A stretch of 12,448 nucleotides of DNA. Source: Bacteroidia bacterium. GTDB lineage: Bacteria; Bacteroidota; Bacteroidia; Bacteroidales; UBA932. A program made the translations under genes and the position numbers. Below the pieces are notes generated by a model. It was not told the DNA's origin. It worked only from the letters and a program-made list of their open reading frames with translations, and made no database searches. The stretch lies in contig JAGKTT010000053.1 of assembly GCA_021153285.1 (NCBI GenBank), positions 1-12,448 of the forward strand, given 5' to 3'. Numbering within the stretch: the first letter of the stretch is position 1; the number at the start of each line of letters is the position of its first letter. Positions 5,239 through 12,441 of the stretch are shown piece by piece.

Positions 5239-7413
5239 CTACATTCGGTTTATCTTCAGGACATTCCTCAGATTGCGGATCTGAGATGTAACCTTGTCGA
5301 GTTCCAGATTGCTCGGAACAGCTATCTTCATTGTAATCTCGTATGTGCTCTGTCTCTCATTCTCGCTTACATTGAACATTCGGATCGAAGCTCTGAATGA
5401 GTTTACGATGTCCATAATTTCATTGATGACAGAAGGTTCCAGAGCGGCAGTAATGCGTAGTCCTGTCTGGAAATTGCCCGTGCTGGGGTTATCACTCCAC
5501 TTCACTTTCTGGATTCTGTATGGATACATATCGAGAAGTCGGGCGGCATTCGGGCAGGACATTCTGTGGATCTTGATTCCTTCGGTCCTGGTCACGAATC
5601 CGAATACATCATCTCCGAAAACCGGATTGCAGCATTTGGCCATACGGTAGTCGATTCCCTTGACATTCTTGGCATCGATAACCAGGATGTCGTCATTGTT
5701 ATTGTTCCTTTCCTTGAGTATTCCTCCGGCCTTTTTTTCCTGATCGACAGCTGGCACCTCGGCATTCCTGATCTCCACCACCATATTCTTGACATCGGCC
5801 ACATCTAGTTCGCCTTCACCGATGGCTGCGTAGAATGCGTTGAGGGTCTTGTATGGCAGTTTCTTCAGAACGGCTGCCATAGTCTCGTCCTCAATCTCCA
5901 TCTTCCAGTTCTTCAGACGACGGCTCAGAAGTTCCTTTCCGTCAGCAGCCTTCTTGAACTCGGCCTCGCTCAGCTTCTGCCTGATCTTGTTGCGTGCCTT
6001 GTTGCTCACGACGATATTCAGCCAGTCCTGGGAAGGCTTCTGGTTCTTTCCGGACATAATCTCCACTACATCTCCGGTCTTGAGCTTCTCGTTAATCCTC
6101 ACGGCCTTGCCGTTCACCTTGCCGCCGGTACACTTTACTCCGAGATTCGTGTGTATGTCGAATGCGAAATCCAGAACGGTAGCTCCGGCAGGGAGTTTTC
6201 TAAGTTCTCCCGAAGGGGTGAATACGAATACCTCTTTGGTAGGCATTTCGAGGAGTTCGTCTTCATAGTAGGATGCCATCGGGTCTCCCTCGGAACCGAT
6301 AGGATTCTCCAGAGCGTAACGGACTGCAGTAAGCCATTTGTCCAATGTCGCCTCGTGCTTGATACCCTTGTAAGACCAATGGGAAGCCAGTCCGCTTTCA
6401 GCCATATCATCCATTCTTTTCGTACGTATCTGTACCTCGAGATAGCTTCCTTCCTTATTCTTGACGGTGATATGAAGGGATTCGTATCCATTGGGCTTAG
6501 GATTCGAAATCCAGTCGCGAAGACGCTTTGTATCAGATTCGTATTCTTCTGTCACGTAAGAGAATACCTTCCAGCATAATGCGTGCTCGATGGCCCTGTC
6601 TTCATCGCAGTCAATTATGAATCGTATGGCGAAGACATCGAAGACACCCTCGAACGGTACCTTCTGCTTCTGCATCTTCTTGTAGATGGACAGTGCAGTC
6701 TTGGTACGAACCTTCAGCTTATATTGTATACCCTCGTCGGAAAGCTTCTGCTTAAGTGGCTCGATGAACTGGGTCATCAGTTTCTGGCGGTCTCTCTCGG
6801 TACTCTTGAGCTTGTTGGTTATCGCCCTGTATTGCTCCGGATCTGCGTGACGGAAATAGATGTCCTCCATCTCGCTCTTGATATTGTACAGTCCCAATTG
6901 ATGGGCTAGGGGGATGTACAGCATCATTGTCTCCAGAACCTTCCTTTCGCGGGAAAGCTTCGGGAATATATCCAGAGATCGCATAACCTCCAGACGGTCA
7001 GCGATCTTCAATATTGTCACACGCGGGTCGCGGGAGTAGGAAACGATCAGTTTCTTGTAGTTCTCCGCTTCGAGACGCGTATCCTTCGGATTGATGGTGG
7101 ATATCTTGTTCAGACCGTCGACGATCGTATATACATCCTTTCCGAACTTTCCTGAAGCTATATCGGTTTCCGGAAAGAAACGGCTGGCTTCGTGGAGGTA
7201 GATTGCGGCAATACATTCAGCGGACAATCCGATCTCCTCATAAGCAATCCTTGCGACAGCATCGGGATGTTCAATAAACGGCTGTCCGTTGCTTCTGGTC
7301 ATATCTTTCAATGCCACTGATGCAATGCCGTATGCAGACCTGATCAGTTCCAGGCCTTTTTCATCATATCTGGGATATAAAGCGTAAACTCTGTCCATAA
7401 CTAATCTCTCCAT
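5239..7413 (-). CDS. RelA/SpoT homologue: (p)ppGpp synthetase with degenerate hydrolase domain
   Basis: Long-form RSH stringent-response enzyme, 724 aa. Domains: HD hydrolase (about 25-200), synthetase (about 230-350), TGS (EVFVFTPSGELRKLPAG, 394-455), helical region, zinc-finger-like CC domain (AKCCNPVFGDDVFGF, 592-606, with HRMSC at 616-620), and C-terminal ACT (about 648-724). The synthetase keeps RLRDWISNPKPNGYESLH (297-314) and EVQIRT (326-331). RLRD is the basic motif typical of bifunctional Rel/SpoT, not the acidic EFDD of E. coli RelA. The hydrolase site looks broken: canonical LHDVVEDT reads LHEASRFF (73-80), and the canonical ADRLHN reads ADRLEV (138-143). It is therefore probably a net synthetase. 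ATG at 7413 overlaps the uvrB stop by 13 nt; a second ATG at 7398 starts 2 nt after that stop and is an equally possible start. It is cotranscribed with uvrB. Confidence 0.94.
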   Translation of the reverse strand: MERLVMDRVYALYPRYDEKGLELIRSAYGIASVALKDMTRSNGQPFIEHPDAVARIAYEEIGLSAECIAAIYLHEASRFFPETDIASGKFGKDVYTIVDGLNKISTINPKDTRLEAENYKKLIVSYSRDPRVTILKIADRLEVMRSLDIFPKLSRERKVLETMMLYIPLAHQLGLYNIKSEMEDIYFRHADPEQYRAITNKLKSTERDRQKLMTQFIEPLKQKLSDEGIQYKLKVRTKTALSIYKKMQKQKVPFEGVFDVFAIRFIIDCDEDRAIEHALCWKVFSYVTEEYESDTKRLRDWISNPKPNGYESLHITVKNKEGSYLEVQIRTKRMDDMAESGLASHWSYKGIKHEATLDKWLTAVRYALENPIGSEGDPMASYYEDELLEMPTKEVFVFTPSGELRKLPAGATVLDFAFDIHTNLGVKCTGGKVNGKAVRINEKLKTGDVVEIMSGKNQKPSQDWLNIVVSNKARNKIRQKLSEAEFKKAADGKELLSRRLKNWKMEIEDETMAAVLKKLPYKTLNAFYAAIGEGELDVADVKNMVVEIRNAEVPAVDQEKKAGGILKERNNNNDDILVIDAKNVKGIDYRMAKCCNPVFGDDVFGFVTRTEGIKIHRMSCPNAARLLDMYPYRIQKVKWSDNPSTGNFQTGLRITAALEPSVINEIMDIVNSFRASIRMFNVSENERQSTYEITMKIAVPSNLELDKVTSQIRNLRNVLKINRM

Positions 7414-9632
7414 ACTTTAAGATACTGCTGCAGGGCCCACATCTCGTCGCGGTATTTCGCGGCAGCCATAAAATCCAGGTCTGCAGCAGCTTTCTGCATA
7501 TTCTTCTTCGCCTGTTCCATTGCCTTTTCCACCTGTGGACGGGTCATTGACCTTATCACAGGGTCCTGTAGAACGGCAGCAAGGTCTGCCTGCAGATAAC
7601 CGTCGACATATGCGGAATTGCTTTCTCTCTTCGAGTCGTGTCCCAGACCCACACTGACGCTTCCGCGTCCAAGGTCCGTAGGGTCAGGAATATATGTAGG
7701 GTCGTCGTAGGAATTGGCTGCGCTGACCCTTCCGGTGACGCTGTTCGCAAGACGCGGATTCCTCTGTTTGCCTCCAAGATCCGCCTGCACATCCGCCCAA
7801 GCCTGCTTTCCATATGTAGTACCTTCCACAGCAGAGGTGCCTTCCAGAAGTACATTCTTCTTTATTCCTACCTGTGTCGGCGTTATATTGTGTAACTTGT
7901 TGTATTCCATCTGTTTGCTGCGGCGACGGTCAGTTTCGTATATCGTCTGCTGCATCGAATCCGTAATCTTGTCGGCATACATTATCACCAGACCGTTCAC
8001 GTTTCTGGCCGCTCGACCGGCAGTCTGGGTCAATGCTCGTCCGCTTCGCAGGAATCCCTCCTTGTCAGCATCCAGGATAGCCACCAGTGAAACCGTAGGA
8101 ATGTCAAGTCCTTCGCGCAGCAGGTTCACTCCTACCAGCACATCGAAGAGTCCGTTCTTGAAGTCCTCGATGATTTCCACACGTTCCAATGTATCTACAT
8201 CTGAGTGTATATACCGGCATCTGACTCCCACTCTGGTGAAATATTGCTCCAGTTCCTCTGCCATACGTTTGGTGAGAGTCGTGACCAGAACCCTCTCGTC
8301 CAGTTCTGCCCTGACTCTGATCTCCTCCAGGAGGTCGTCCACCTGGTTCTCTGTCGGTCGTACCTCTATCGGCGGATCCAGCAAGCCTGTAGGACGTACA
8401 ACCTGCTCTACCACAAGGCCTTCTGATTTCTCCAGTTCATATTCGGCCGGAGTCGCGCTCACAAATACTTTCTGTCCTGTAATTTCCTCGAACTCATCGA
8501 ATTTCAAAGGTCTGTTGTCTGCCGCAGCCGGGAGTCGGAAACCATAGTCCACCAGAATCGATTTTCTTGAATGGTCTCCTCCGTACATCGCTCTGATCTG
8601 CGGAAGCGTCACGTGGCTCTCGTCAATGAAGGTGATGAAATCCTTAGGGAAATAATCTATCAGGCAGAATGGCCTCATACCCTCACTTCGTCCGTCGAAA
8701 TATCTCGAATAATTCTCGATTCCGGGACAATATCCCATCTCCTTAATGAACTCCAGATCATATTCCACCCTCTGCTTCAATCTTTTGGCTTCCAGGTGCT
8801 TGCCTATCTCGTGGAAATACTCGCACTGTGCCATCATATCATCCTGGATCTGACTGATCGCCTTTATGCTACGCTCTTTTGTCGTCACGAAGTTTCCGGC
8901 AGGATAAATGGAGATTTCGTCCAGTTCGTCGATGAAGGCTCCGGTCAAAGGATCAATTATCGAGATCTGGTCCACTTCATCTCCGAAGAACTCGATACGC
9001 ACGGCATTCTCACCATATCCGATGCATATGTCCACTGTATCGCCCCGGACTCTGAAAGTTCCTCTCTTGAATTCCACCTCGGTCCTGCAATACAATGCGT
9101 CCACCAGCTGGTAAAGAAGTCTGGTCATACTTCTCTGTTCTCCACGCTTCACCTTTACGGTCTGCTCGTGGAAATCGGCCGGATTGCCTATGCCGTAAAG
9201 ACAGGAAACACTGGATATCACGATGACATCCCTGCGTCCGGAAAGAAGTGCCGATGCTGCGCTAAGACGAAGTTTCTCGATTTCATCGTTTATGCTCAGA
9301 TCTTTTTCAATATATGTGTCTGTCACAGGAAGATAGGCCTCAGGCTGGTAATAGTCGTAATAAGATACGAAATACTCCACGGCGTTGTTAGGAAAGAAAG
9401 ATTTGAACTCTCCGTAAAGCTGTGCTGCAAGTGTCTTGTTATGGCTCAATATCAGTGCCGGACGCTGAAGCTTCTCGATGACATTGGCCATCGTGAATGT
9501 CTTTCCCGATCCCGTGACGCCGAGCAGGGTCACGGCATCCACTCCGTCGTTCAGAGCCTCGCAGATGCCCTTTATCGCCGCCGGCTGATCGCCGGAAGGC
9601 TTATATTGTGAATCTATCTTGAACTTTGCCAT
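7401..9632 (-). CDS. uvrB: UvrABC system protein B
   Basis: Damage-verifying helicase-like subunit of nucleotide excision repair. It is loaded by UvrA, opens DNA with its beta-hairpin and recruits UvrC. The 743-aa protein has Walker A GVTGSGKT (38-45), SHNKTLAAQLYGEFKSFFP (63-81), the beta-hairpin region YYDYYQPEAYLP (91-102), Walker B DESH (337-340), and helicase motifs LLREGLDIP (504-512) and QTAGRAARN (536-544). The C-terminal UVR domain, VEKAMEQAKK to AAAKYRDEM (701-731), contacts UvrC. It is longer than the roughly 670 aa usual for the family because of a low-complexity linker, about 596-685, rich in Gly, Ser, Asp and Asn, between helicase and UVR domains. ATG at 9632 begins MAKFKIDSQYKPSGDQPAAI, as in other UvrB proteins. 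It diverges from the GH2 gene and overlaps rsh. Confidence 0.97.
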   Translation of the reverse strand: MAKFKIDSQYKPSGDQPAAIKGICEALNDGVDAVTLLGVTGSGKTFTMANVIEKLQRPALILSHNKTLAAQLYGEFKSFFPNNAVEYFVSYYDYYQPEAYLPVTDTYIEKDLSINDEIEKLRLSAASALLSGRRDVIVISSVSCLYGIGNPADFHEQTVKVKRGEQRSMTRLLYQLVDALYCRTEVEFKRGTFRVRGDTVDICIGYGENAVRIEFFGDEVDQISIIDPLTGAFIDELDEISIYPAGNFVTTKERSIKAISQIQDDMMAQCEYFHEIGKHLEAKRLKQRVEYDLEFIKEMGYCPGIENYSRYFDGRSEGMRPFCLIDYFPKDFITFIDESHVTLPQIRAMYGGDHSRKSILVDYGFRLPAAADNRPLKFDEFEEITGQKVFVSATPAEYELEKSEGLVVEQVVRPTGLLDPPIEVRPTENQVDDLLEEIRVRAELDERVLVTTLTKRMAEELEQYFTRVGVRCRYIHSDVDTLERVEIIEDFKNGLFDVLVGVNLLREGLDIPTVSLVAILDADKEGFLRSGRALTQTAGRAARNVNGLVIMYADKITDSMQQTIYETDRRRSKQMEYNKLHNITPTQVGIKKNVLLEGTSAVEGTTYGKQAWADVQADLGGKQRNPRLANSVTGRVSAANSYDDPTYIPDPTDLGRGSVSVGLGHDSKRESNSAYVDGYLQADLAAVLQDPVIRSMTRPQVEKAMEQAKKNMQKAAADLDFMAAAKYRDEMWALQQYLKVWRD

Positions 9633-9682
9633 ATTTCTGTTTTACGGAATCCTTCCAAAGTCGCATATGACGCCTTCTGTAC

Positions 9683-9706
9683 CATTCGGAACTTGTCAAG
9701 GAATCT
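9683..9706 (+). repeat. Possible degenerate fourth copy of the dispersed repeat
   Basis: The stretch begins CATTC and ends GGAATCT over 24 nt, the same length as copy 1. By eye about 15 of 24 positions match copy 1, and ATTC/GAAT could pair. It lies in the uvrB leader between its promoter and start. The middle has diverged, so this could be chance. Confidence 0.3.
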
Positions 9707-9710
9707 CTAT

Positions 9711-9719
9711 GCAAATATA
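9711..9719 (-). promoter_or_regulatory. Promoter of uvrB-rsh (-7 element)
   Basis: On the minus strand TATATTTGC (9719-9711) is an exact -7 element. The leader to the uvrB ATG would be about 70 nt. No convincing -33 TTTG at normal distance is seen. Confidence 0.6.
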
Positions 9720-9752
9720 ACCAAAATTATGCATTTTTCCCTGACAATTTGT

Positions 9753-9761
9753 TAACTTTAC
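9753..9761 (+). promoter_or_regulatory. Weak promoter of the GH2 gene (-7-like element)
   Basis: TAACTTTAC differs from TAnnTTTGC at one position, and a T run (9734-9738) lies near the -33 position. It is back to back with the uvrB promoter, about 33 nt apart. The predicted leader is short, under 20 nt. This is a weak match. Confidence 0.4.
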
Positions 9762-9785
9762 CCGTTGAACTAACCAATATCATTT

Positions 9786-11603
9786 ATGAATCTGAAACAT
9801 ATAGCCGCTGCGGCTTTTGCTGTAATGACAGCAATCTCCTGCAACACAGCTTCTATGGCTGAGTGGGCTCCTGTCGGAGACCGTATTATGACAGTCTGGG
9901 GAGAGAATCTTGACCAGTCAGACGTCCTTGCTGAATATCCGCGTCCACAGATGGTCCGTGACCGGTGGATGAACCTTAACGGACTTTGGGAATATGCCAT
10001 TACCCCGATTGATGCTTCTCCTGAAAAGATGGATGGTCGCATTCTTGTACCTTTTGCTGTGGAATCTGCATTGTCCGGAGTAGGACGAGCTGTGACTGAG
10101 AATGATGCATTGTGGTACGAACGTGAGTTTACTGTTCCTGAGGATTGGACAGGGCAGAGAATCCTCCTTCATTTCGGTGCTGTGGATTGGAAAGCGGAAG
10201 TCTTTGTGGATGAGCAGCTGGCCGGTGAGCATACAGGTGGATATGCCCCGTTCTCGTTCGATATCACCGACCTTCTTGGGAAGGGACGTAAGCATACATT
10301 GAAACTTAAGGTTACCGACCGTACCGACGAATGGTTCCAGCCTCGCGGAAAGCAGGTCAGCAATCCTGAGGGTATATGGTACACAGCCGTAACAGGTATC
10401 TGGCAGACAGCTTGGATGGAACCGGTTCCGGCGTCTTATATTGACTCTTACTATGCGGTTTCCGATATTGACGCAGGTACATTGGCTGTAAATGTGGATG
10501 CTGACATTGAACAAGGTGATGTGGTCGAGGTCGTGCTGCTTGCCGACGGTGCTCCGGTTGCGAAGGCAGAAGGTAGGGAAGTCGTGCTTCCTGTACCTCA
10601 GATGAAGCTGTGGTCTCCTGCAGATCCTTATCTCTATGATCTTGAAATCAAGGTGCTGCGCGATGGAGCTGCCATTGACTGTGTGAAAGGATATGCTGCA
10701 ATGAGAAAGATTTCCTACGCAAGGGACAATGCCGGCCACAAACGTATGCTCCTGAATAATCAGCCTCTCTTCCAATACGGACCGCTCGATCAGGGATGGT
10801 GGCCTGACGGACTCTATACCGCACCTTCTGACGAGGCTCTCGCATTCGACATAGAAAAGACAAAGGAAATGGGATTCAATCTCATACGCAAGCACGTGAA
10901 GGTGGAGCCTGCACGCTGGTATTGGCATTGCGACCGTCTCGGTATGCTTGTCTGGCAGGATATGCCGAGCATTGCGGACAACAGTACCGGAGTCTGGGGT
11001 AACCGCGCATATGACTCAGGAACAGATTCGCAGGTTACGGAAGAAGGCAAGGCCAACTATTATAAGGAATGGTCTGAGATCATAGAGGCCTTCAAGATAT
11101 TCCCTTGCATCGTGAGCTGGGTGCCGTTCAATGAGGCTTGGGGACAGTTTGATACAGAGGAAGTCGTGAAGTTTACACGCTCTCTTGATCCTACACGTCT
11201 GATCAATTACGCTTCAGGCGGAAACTTTATCAAATGCTCCGGAGATATCCTCGACCTTCATAATTACCCGCATCCTGAAATGTATCTCTATGACAAGGAT
11301 TATATCAATATCCTTGGAGAATACGGCGGTATCGGCTGGCCTGTGGAAGGACATCTGTGGCAGCCTGACCGCAATTGGGGATATGTACAGTTCAAAAGCG
11401 CTGACGAAGTGCTCGATACATATGAGAAATATGCAGATATGCTAATAGGACTTATCGATGACGGTTTTGCCGGAGCCATCTATACTCAGACGACAGATGT
11501 GGAAATCGAGGTGAACGGTCTTATGACATACGACAGAAAGGTCGTGAAACTGGATATGGACAGGCTTGGCGCGATTAACCGCAGAGTCATCGAAAGTATG
11601 TAG
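9786..11603 (+). CDS. Glycoside hydrolase family 2 lipoprotein (beta-glycosidase, specificity unknown)
   Basis: Exported beta-glycosidase of the GH2 fold, 605 aa. The N-terminus MNLKHIAAAAFAVMTAISC is a lipoprotein-type signal with likely lipidated Cys19. The residues after it (NTASMAEW) lack the acidic surface-export signal of Bacteroides lipoproteins, so periplasmic anchoring is more likely. Order: sugar-binding jelly-roll (about 55-215, with DRWMNLNGLWEY and LWYEREFTVP), immunoglobulin-like domain (about 218-310), then a TIM barrel (about 315-600). Putative acid/base Glu450 is in WVPFNEAWGQF and nucleophile Glu512 in ILGEYGGIG. It is shorter than LacZ-type enzymes and ends after the barrel. 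No SusC/SusD or sulfatase neighbour is present, so the substrate cannot be inferred. Beta-galactosidase and beta-glucuronidase are possible, but neither is shown. Confidence 0.9.
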   Translation: MNLKHIAAAAFAVMTAISCNTASMAEWAPVGDRIMTVWGENLDQSDVLAEYPRPQMVRDRWMNLNGLWEYAITPIDASPEKMDGRILVPFAVESALSGVGRAVTENDALWYEREFTVPEDWTGQRILLHFGAVDWKAEVFVDEQLAGEHTGGYAPFSFDITDLLGKGRKHTLKLKVTDRTDEWFQPRGKQVSNPEGIWYTAVTGIWQTAWMEPVPASYIDSYYAVSDIDAGTLAVNVDADIEQGDVVEVVLLADGAPVAKAEGREVVLPVPQMKLWSPADPYLYDLEIKVLRDGAAIDCVKGYAAMRKISYARDNAGHKRMLLNNQPLFQYGPLDQGWWPDGLYTAPSDEALAFDIEKTKEMGFNLIRKHVKVEPARWYWHCDRLGMLVWQDMPSIADNSTGVWGNRAYDSGTDSQVTEEGKANYYKEWSEIIEAFKIFPCIVSWVPFNEAWGQFDTEEVVKFTRSLDPTRLINYASGGNFIKCSGDILDLHNYPHPEMYLYDKDYINILGEYGGIGWPVEGHLWQPDRNWGYVQFKSADEVLDTYEKYADMLIGLIDDGFAGAIYTQTTDVEIEVNGLMTYDRKVVKLDMDRLGAINRRVIESM

Positions 11604-11622
11604 CAAGTTTGCGAAATTTTAT

Positions 11623-11631
11623 TATCTTTGC
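11623..11631 (+). promoter_or_regulatory. Promoter of the NifU-like gene (-7 element)
   Basis: TATCTTTGC is an exact -7 element 20 nt after the GH2 stop codon. A TTTG lies at 11608-11611 but is too close for a standard -33. Transcription from here gives a leader of about 85 nt that contains repeat copy 3. No terminator for GH2 is visible before it. Confidence 0.65.
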
Positions 11632-11647
11632 GTGATTTTAGAAGATT

Positions 11648-11682
11648 GACATTCCGAGTGACCGCAGGGAATCGAGGAATCT
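11648..11682 (+). repeat. Dispersed hairpin-type repeat, copy 3 (long form)
   Basis: It begins GACATTCCGAG and ends CGAGGAATCT, with CGCAG in the centre. Relative to copy 2, the ATTCT/AGAAT pair has become ATTCC/GGAAT, and an inner G-C pair around the tip has become C-G. It lies in the 5' leader of the NifU-like gene, in the same orientation as the gene. Confidence 0.65.
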
Positions 11683-11722
11683 ATATAAAAGAGATACTTA
11701 CAACTAATTATAAGTTACAATT

Positions 11723-12424
11723 ATGGTTTATTCACACGAAGTGCAGCAGATGTGCTGCGTAAAGAAGGGACCTAACCACGGTCCGGCACCAATTCCTGAG
11801 GAAGGAAAGTGGGTAAAATCAAAGCAGATCACTGATATCTCAGGCCTTACTCACGGTATCGGCTGGTGCGCACCTCAGCAGGGTGCCTGCAAGCTTACCC
11901 TCAATGTTAAGGAAGGTATCATCCAGGAAGCTCTCGTCGAGACTATCGGATGTTCAGGTATGACTCACTCAGCTGCTATGGCTTCTGAGATCCTCCCTGG
12001 CAAGACTCTCCTTGAGGCTCTTAACACTGACCTCGTTTGCGACGCTATCAACACAGCTATGCGCGAGCTCTTCCTCCAGATCGTTTACGGACGTACCCAG
12101 TCAGCTTTCTCTGAGGGTGGTCTTATGATCGGTGCAGGTCTTGAGGACCTCGGAAAGGGTCTCCGTTCACAGGTAGGTACACTTTACGGTACTCTCGCAA
12201 AGGGTCCTCGTTACCTCGAGATGGCAGAGGGTTACATCAAGACTCTCGCACTCGACAAGAACGACGAGATCTGCGGTTACCAGTTCGTACACCTCGGACG
12301 CTTTATGGACCTCATCAAGAAGGGCGTTGACGCTAATGAGGCTCTCGCACAGGTAACAGGAACATATGGCCGTTTCTCTGAGGAGGCCGGTGCAGTTAAA
12401 TACATTGACCCACGTCACGAATAA
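11723..12424 (+). CDS. NifU-like iron-sulfur cluster scaffold-type protein
   Basis: A 233-aa protein whose core resembles the NifU/IscU N-terminal scaffold fold. Likely cluster-ligand cysteines are GIGWCAPQQGAC (Cys49, Cys56), IGCSGMTHSAAMASEIL (Cys77, 75-91) and LVCDAI (Cys106). Extra cysteines are Cys11-Cys12 and Cys184. The C-terminal extension (about 125-233, with GKGLRSQVGTLYGTLAKGPRYLEM) is not part of classic IscU, and no NifS/IscS, HscA or ferredoxin neighbours are present. It is more likely the scaffold-like protein found beside 'GGGtGRT' proteins in anaerobes than a general Isc factor. Codon use is as restricted as in fba, suggesting abundant protein. Start ATG at 11723 follows an AT-rich leader without a Shine-Dalgarno. 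Fold moderately sure, physiological role unknown. Confidence 0.82.
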   Translation: MVYSHEVQQMCCVKKGPNHGPAPIPEEGKWVKSKQITDISGLTHGIGWCAPQQGACKLTLNVKEGIIQEALVETIGCSGMTHSAAMASEILPGKTLLEALNTDLVCDAINTAMRELFLQIVYGRTQSAFSEGGLMIGAGLEDLGKGLRSQVGTLYGTLAKGPRYLEMAEGYIKTLALDKNDEICGYQFVHLGRFMDLIKKGVDANEALAQVTGTYGRFSEEAGAVKYIDPRHE

Positions 12425-12425
12425 T

Positions 12426-12433
12426 AAGGAGGA
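12426..12433 (+). promoter_or_regulatory. Shine-Dalgarno of the next gene
   Basis: AAGGAGGA lies 8 nt upstream of the ATG at 12442 and just after the stop of the NifU-like gene. A strong Shine-Dalgarno is unusual here, because the other starts in the window lack one. It supports translation of a cotranscribed downstream gene. Confidence 0.7.
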
Positions 12434-12441
12434 AAGACAAT

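Noticed and set aside
6135..6491. Minus-strand 118-aa frame inside rsh, and similar internal frames within rsh and uvrB
   Set aside because: Out-of-frame shadows of intact enzymes; no sign of frameshift or programmed recoding in the parent genes.
8571..9611. Open frame of 346 codons on the plus strand opposite uvrB
   Set aside because: It lies wholly antisense to a clear UvrB, has no recognisable domain, and its composition is that of a shadow frame.
9918..10928. Open frame of 336 codons on the minus strand opposite the GH2 gene
   Set aside because: It is antisense to a well-supported GH2 domain architecture, is rich in His, Cys and Arg in a non-protein-like way, and has no promoter.
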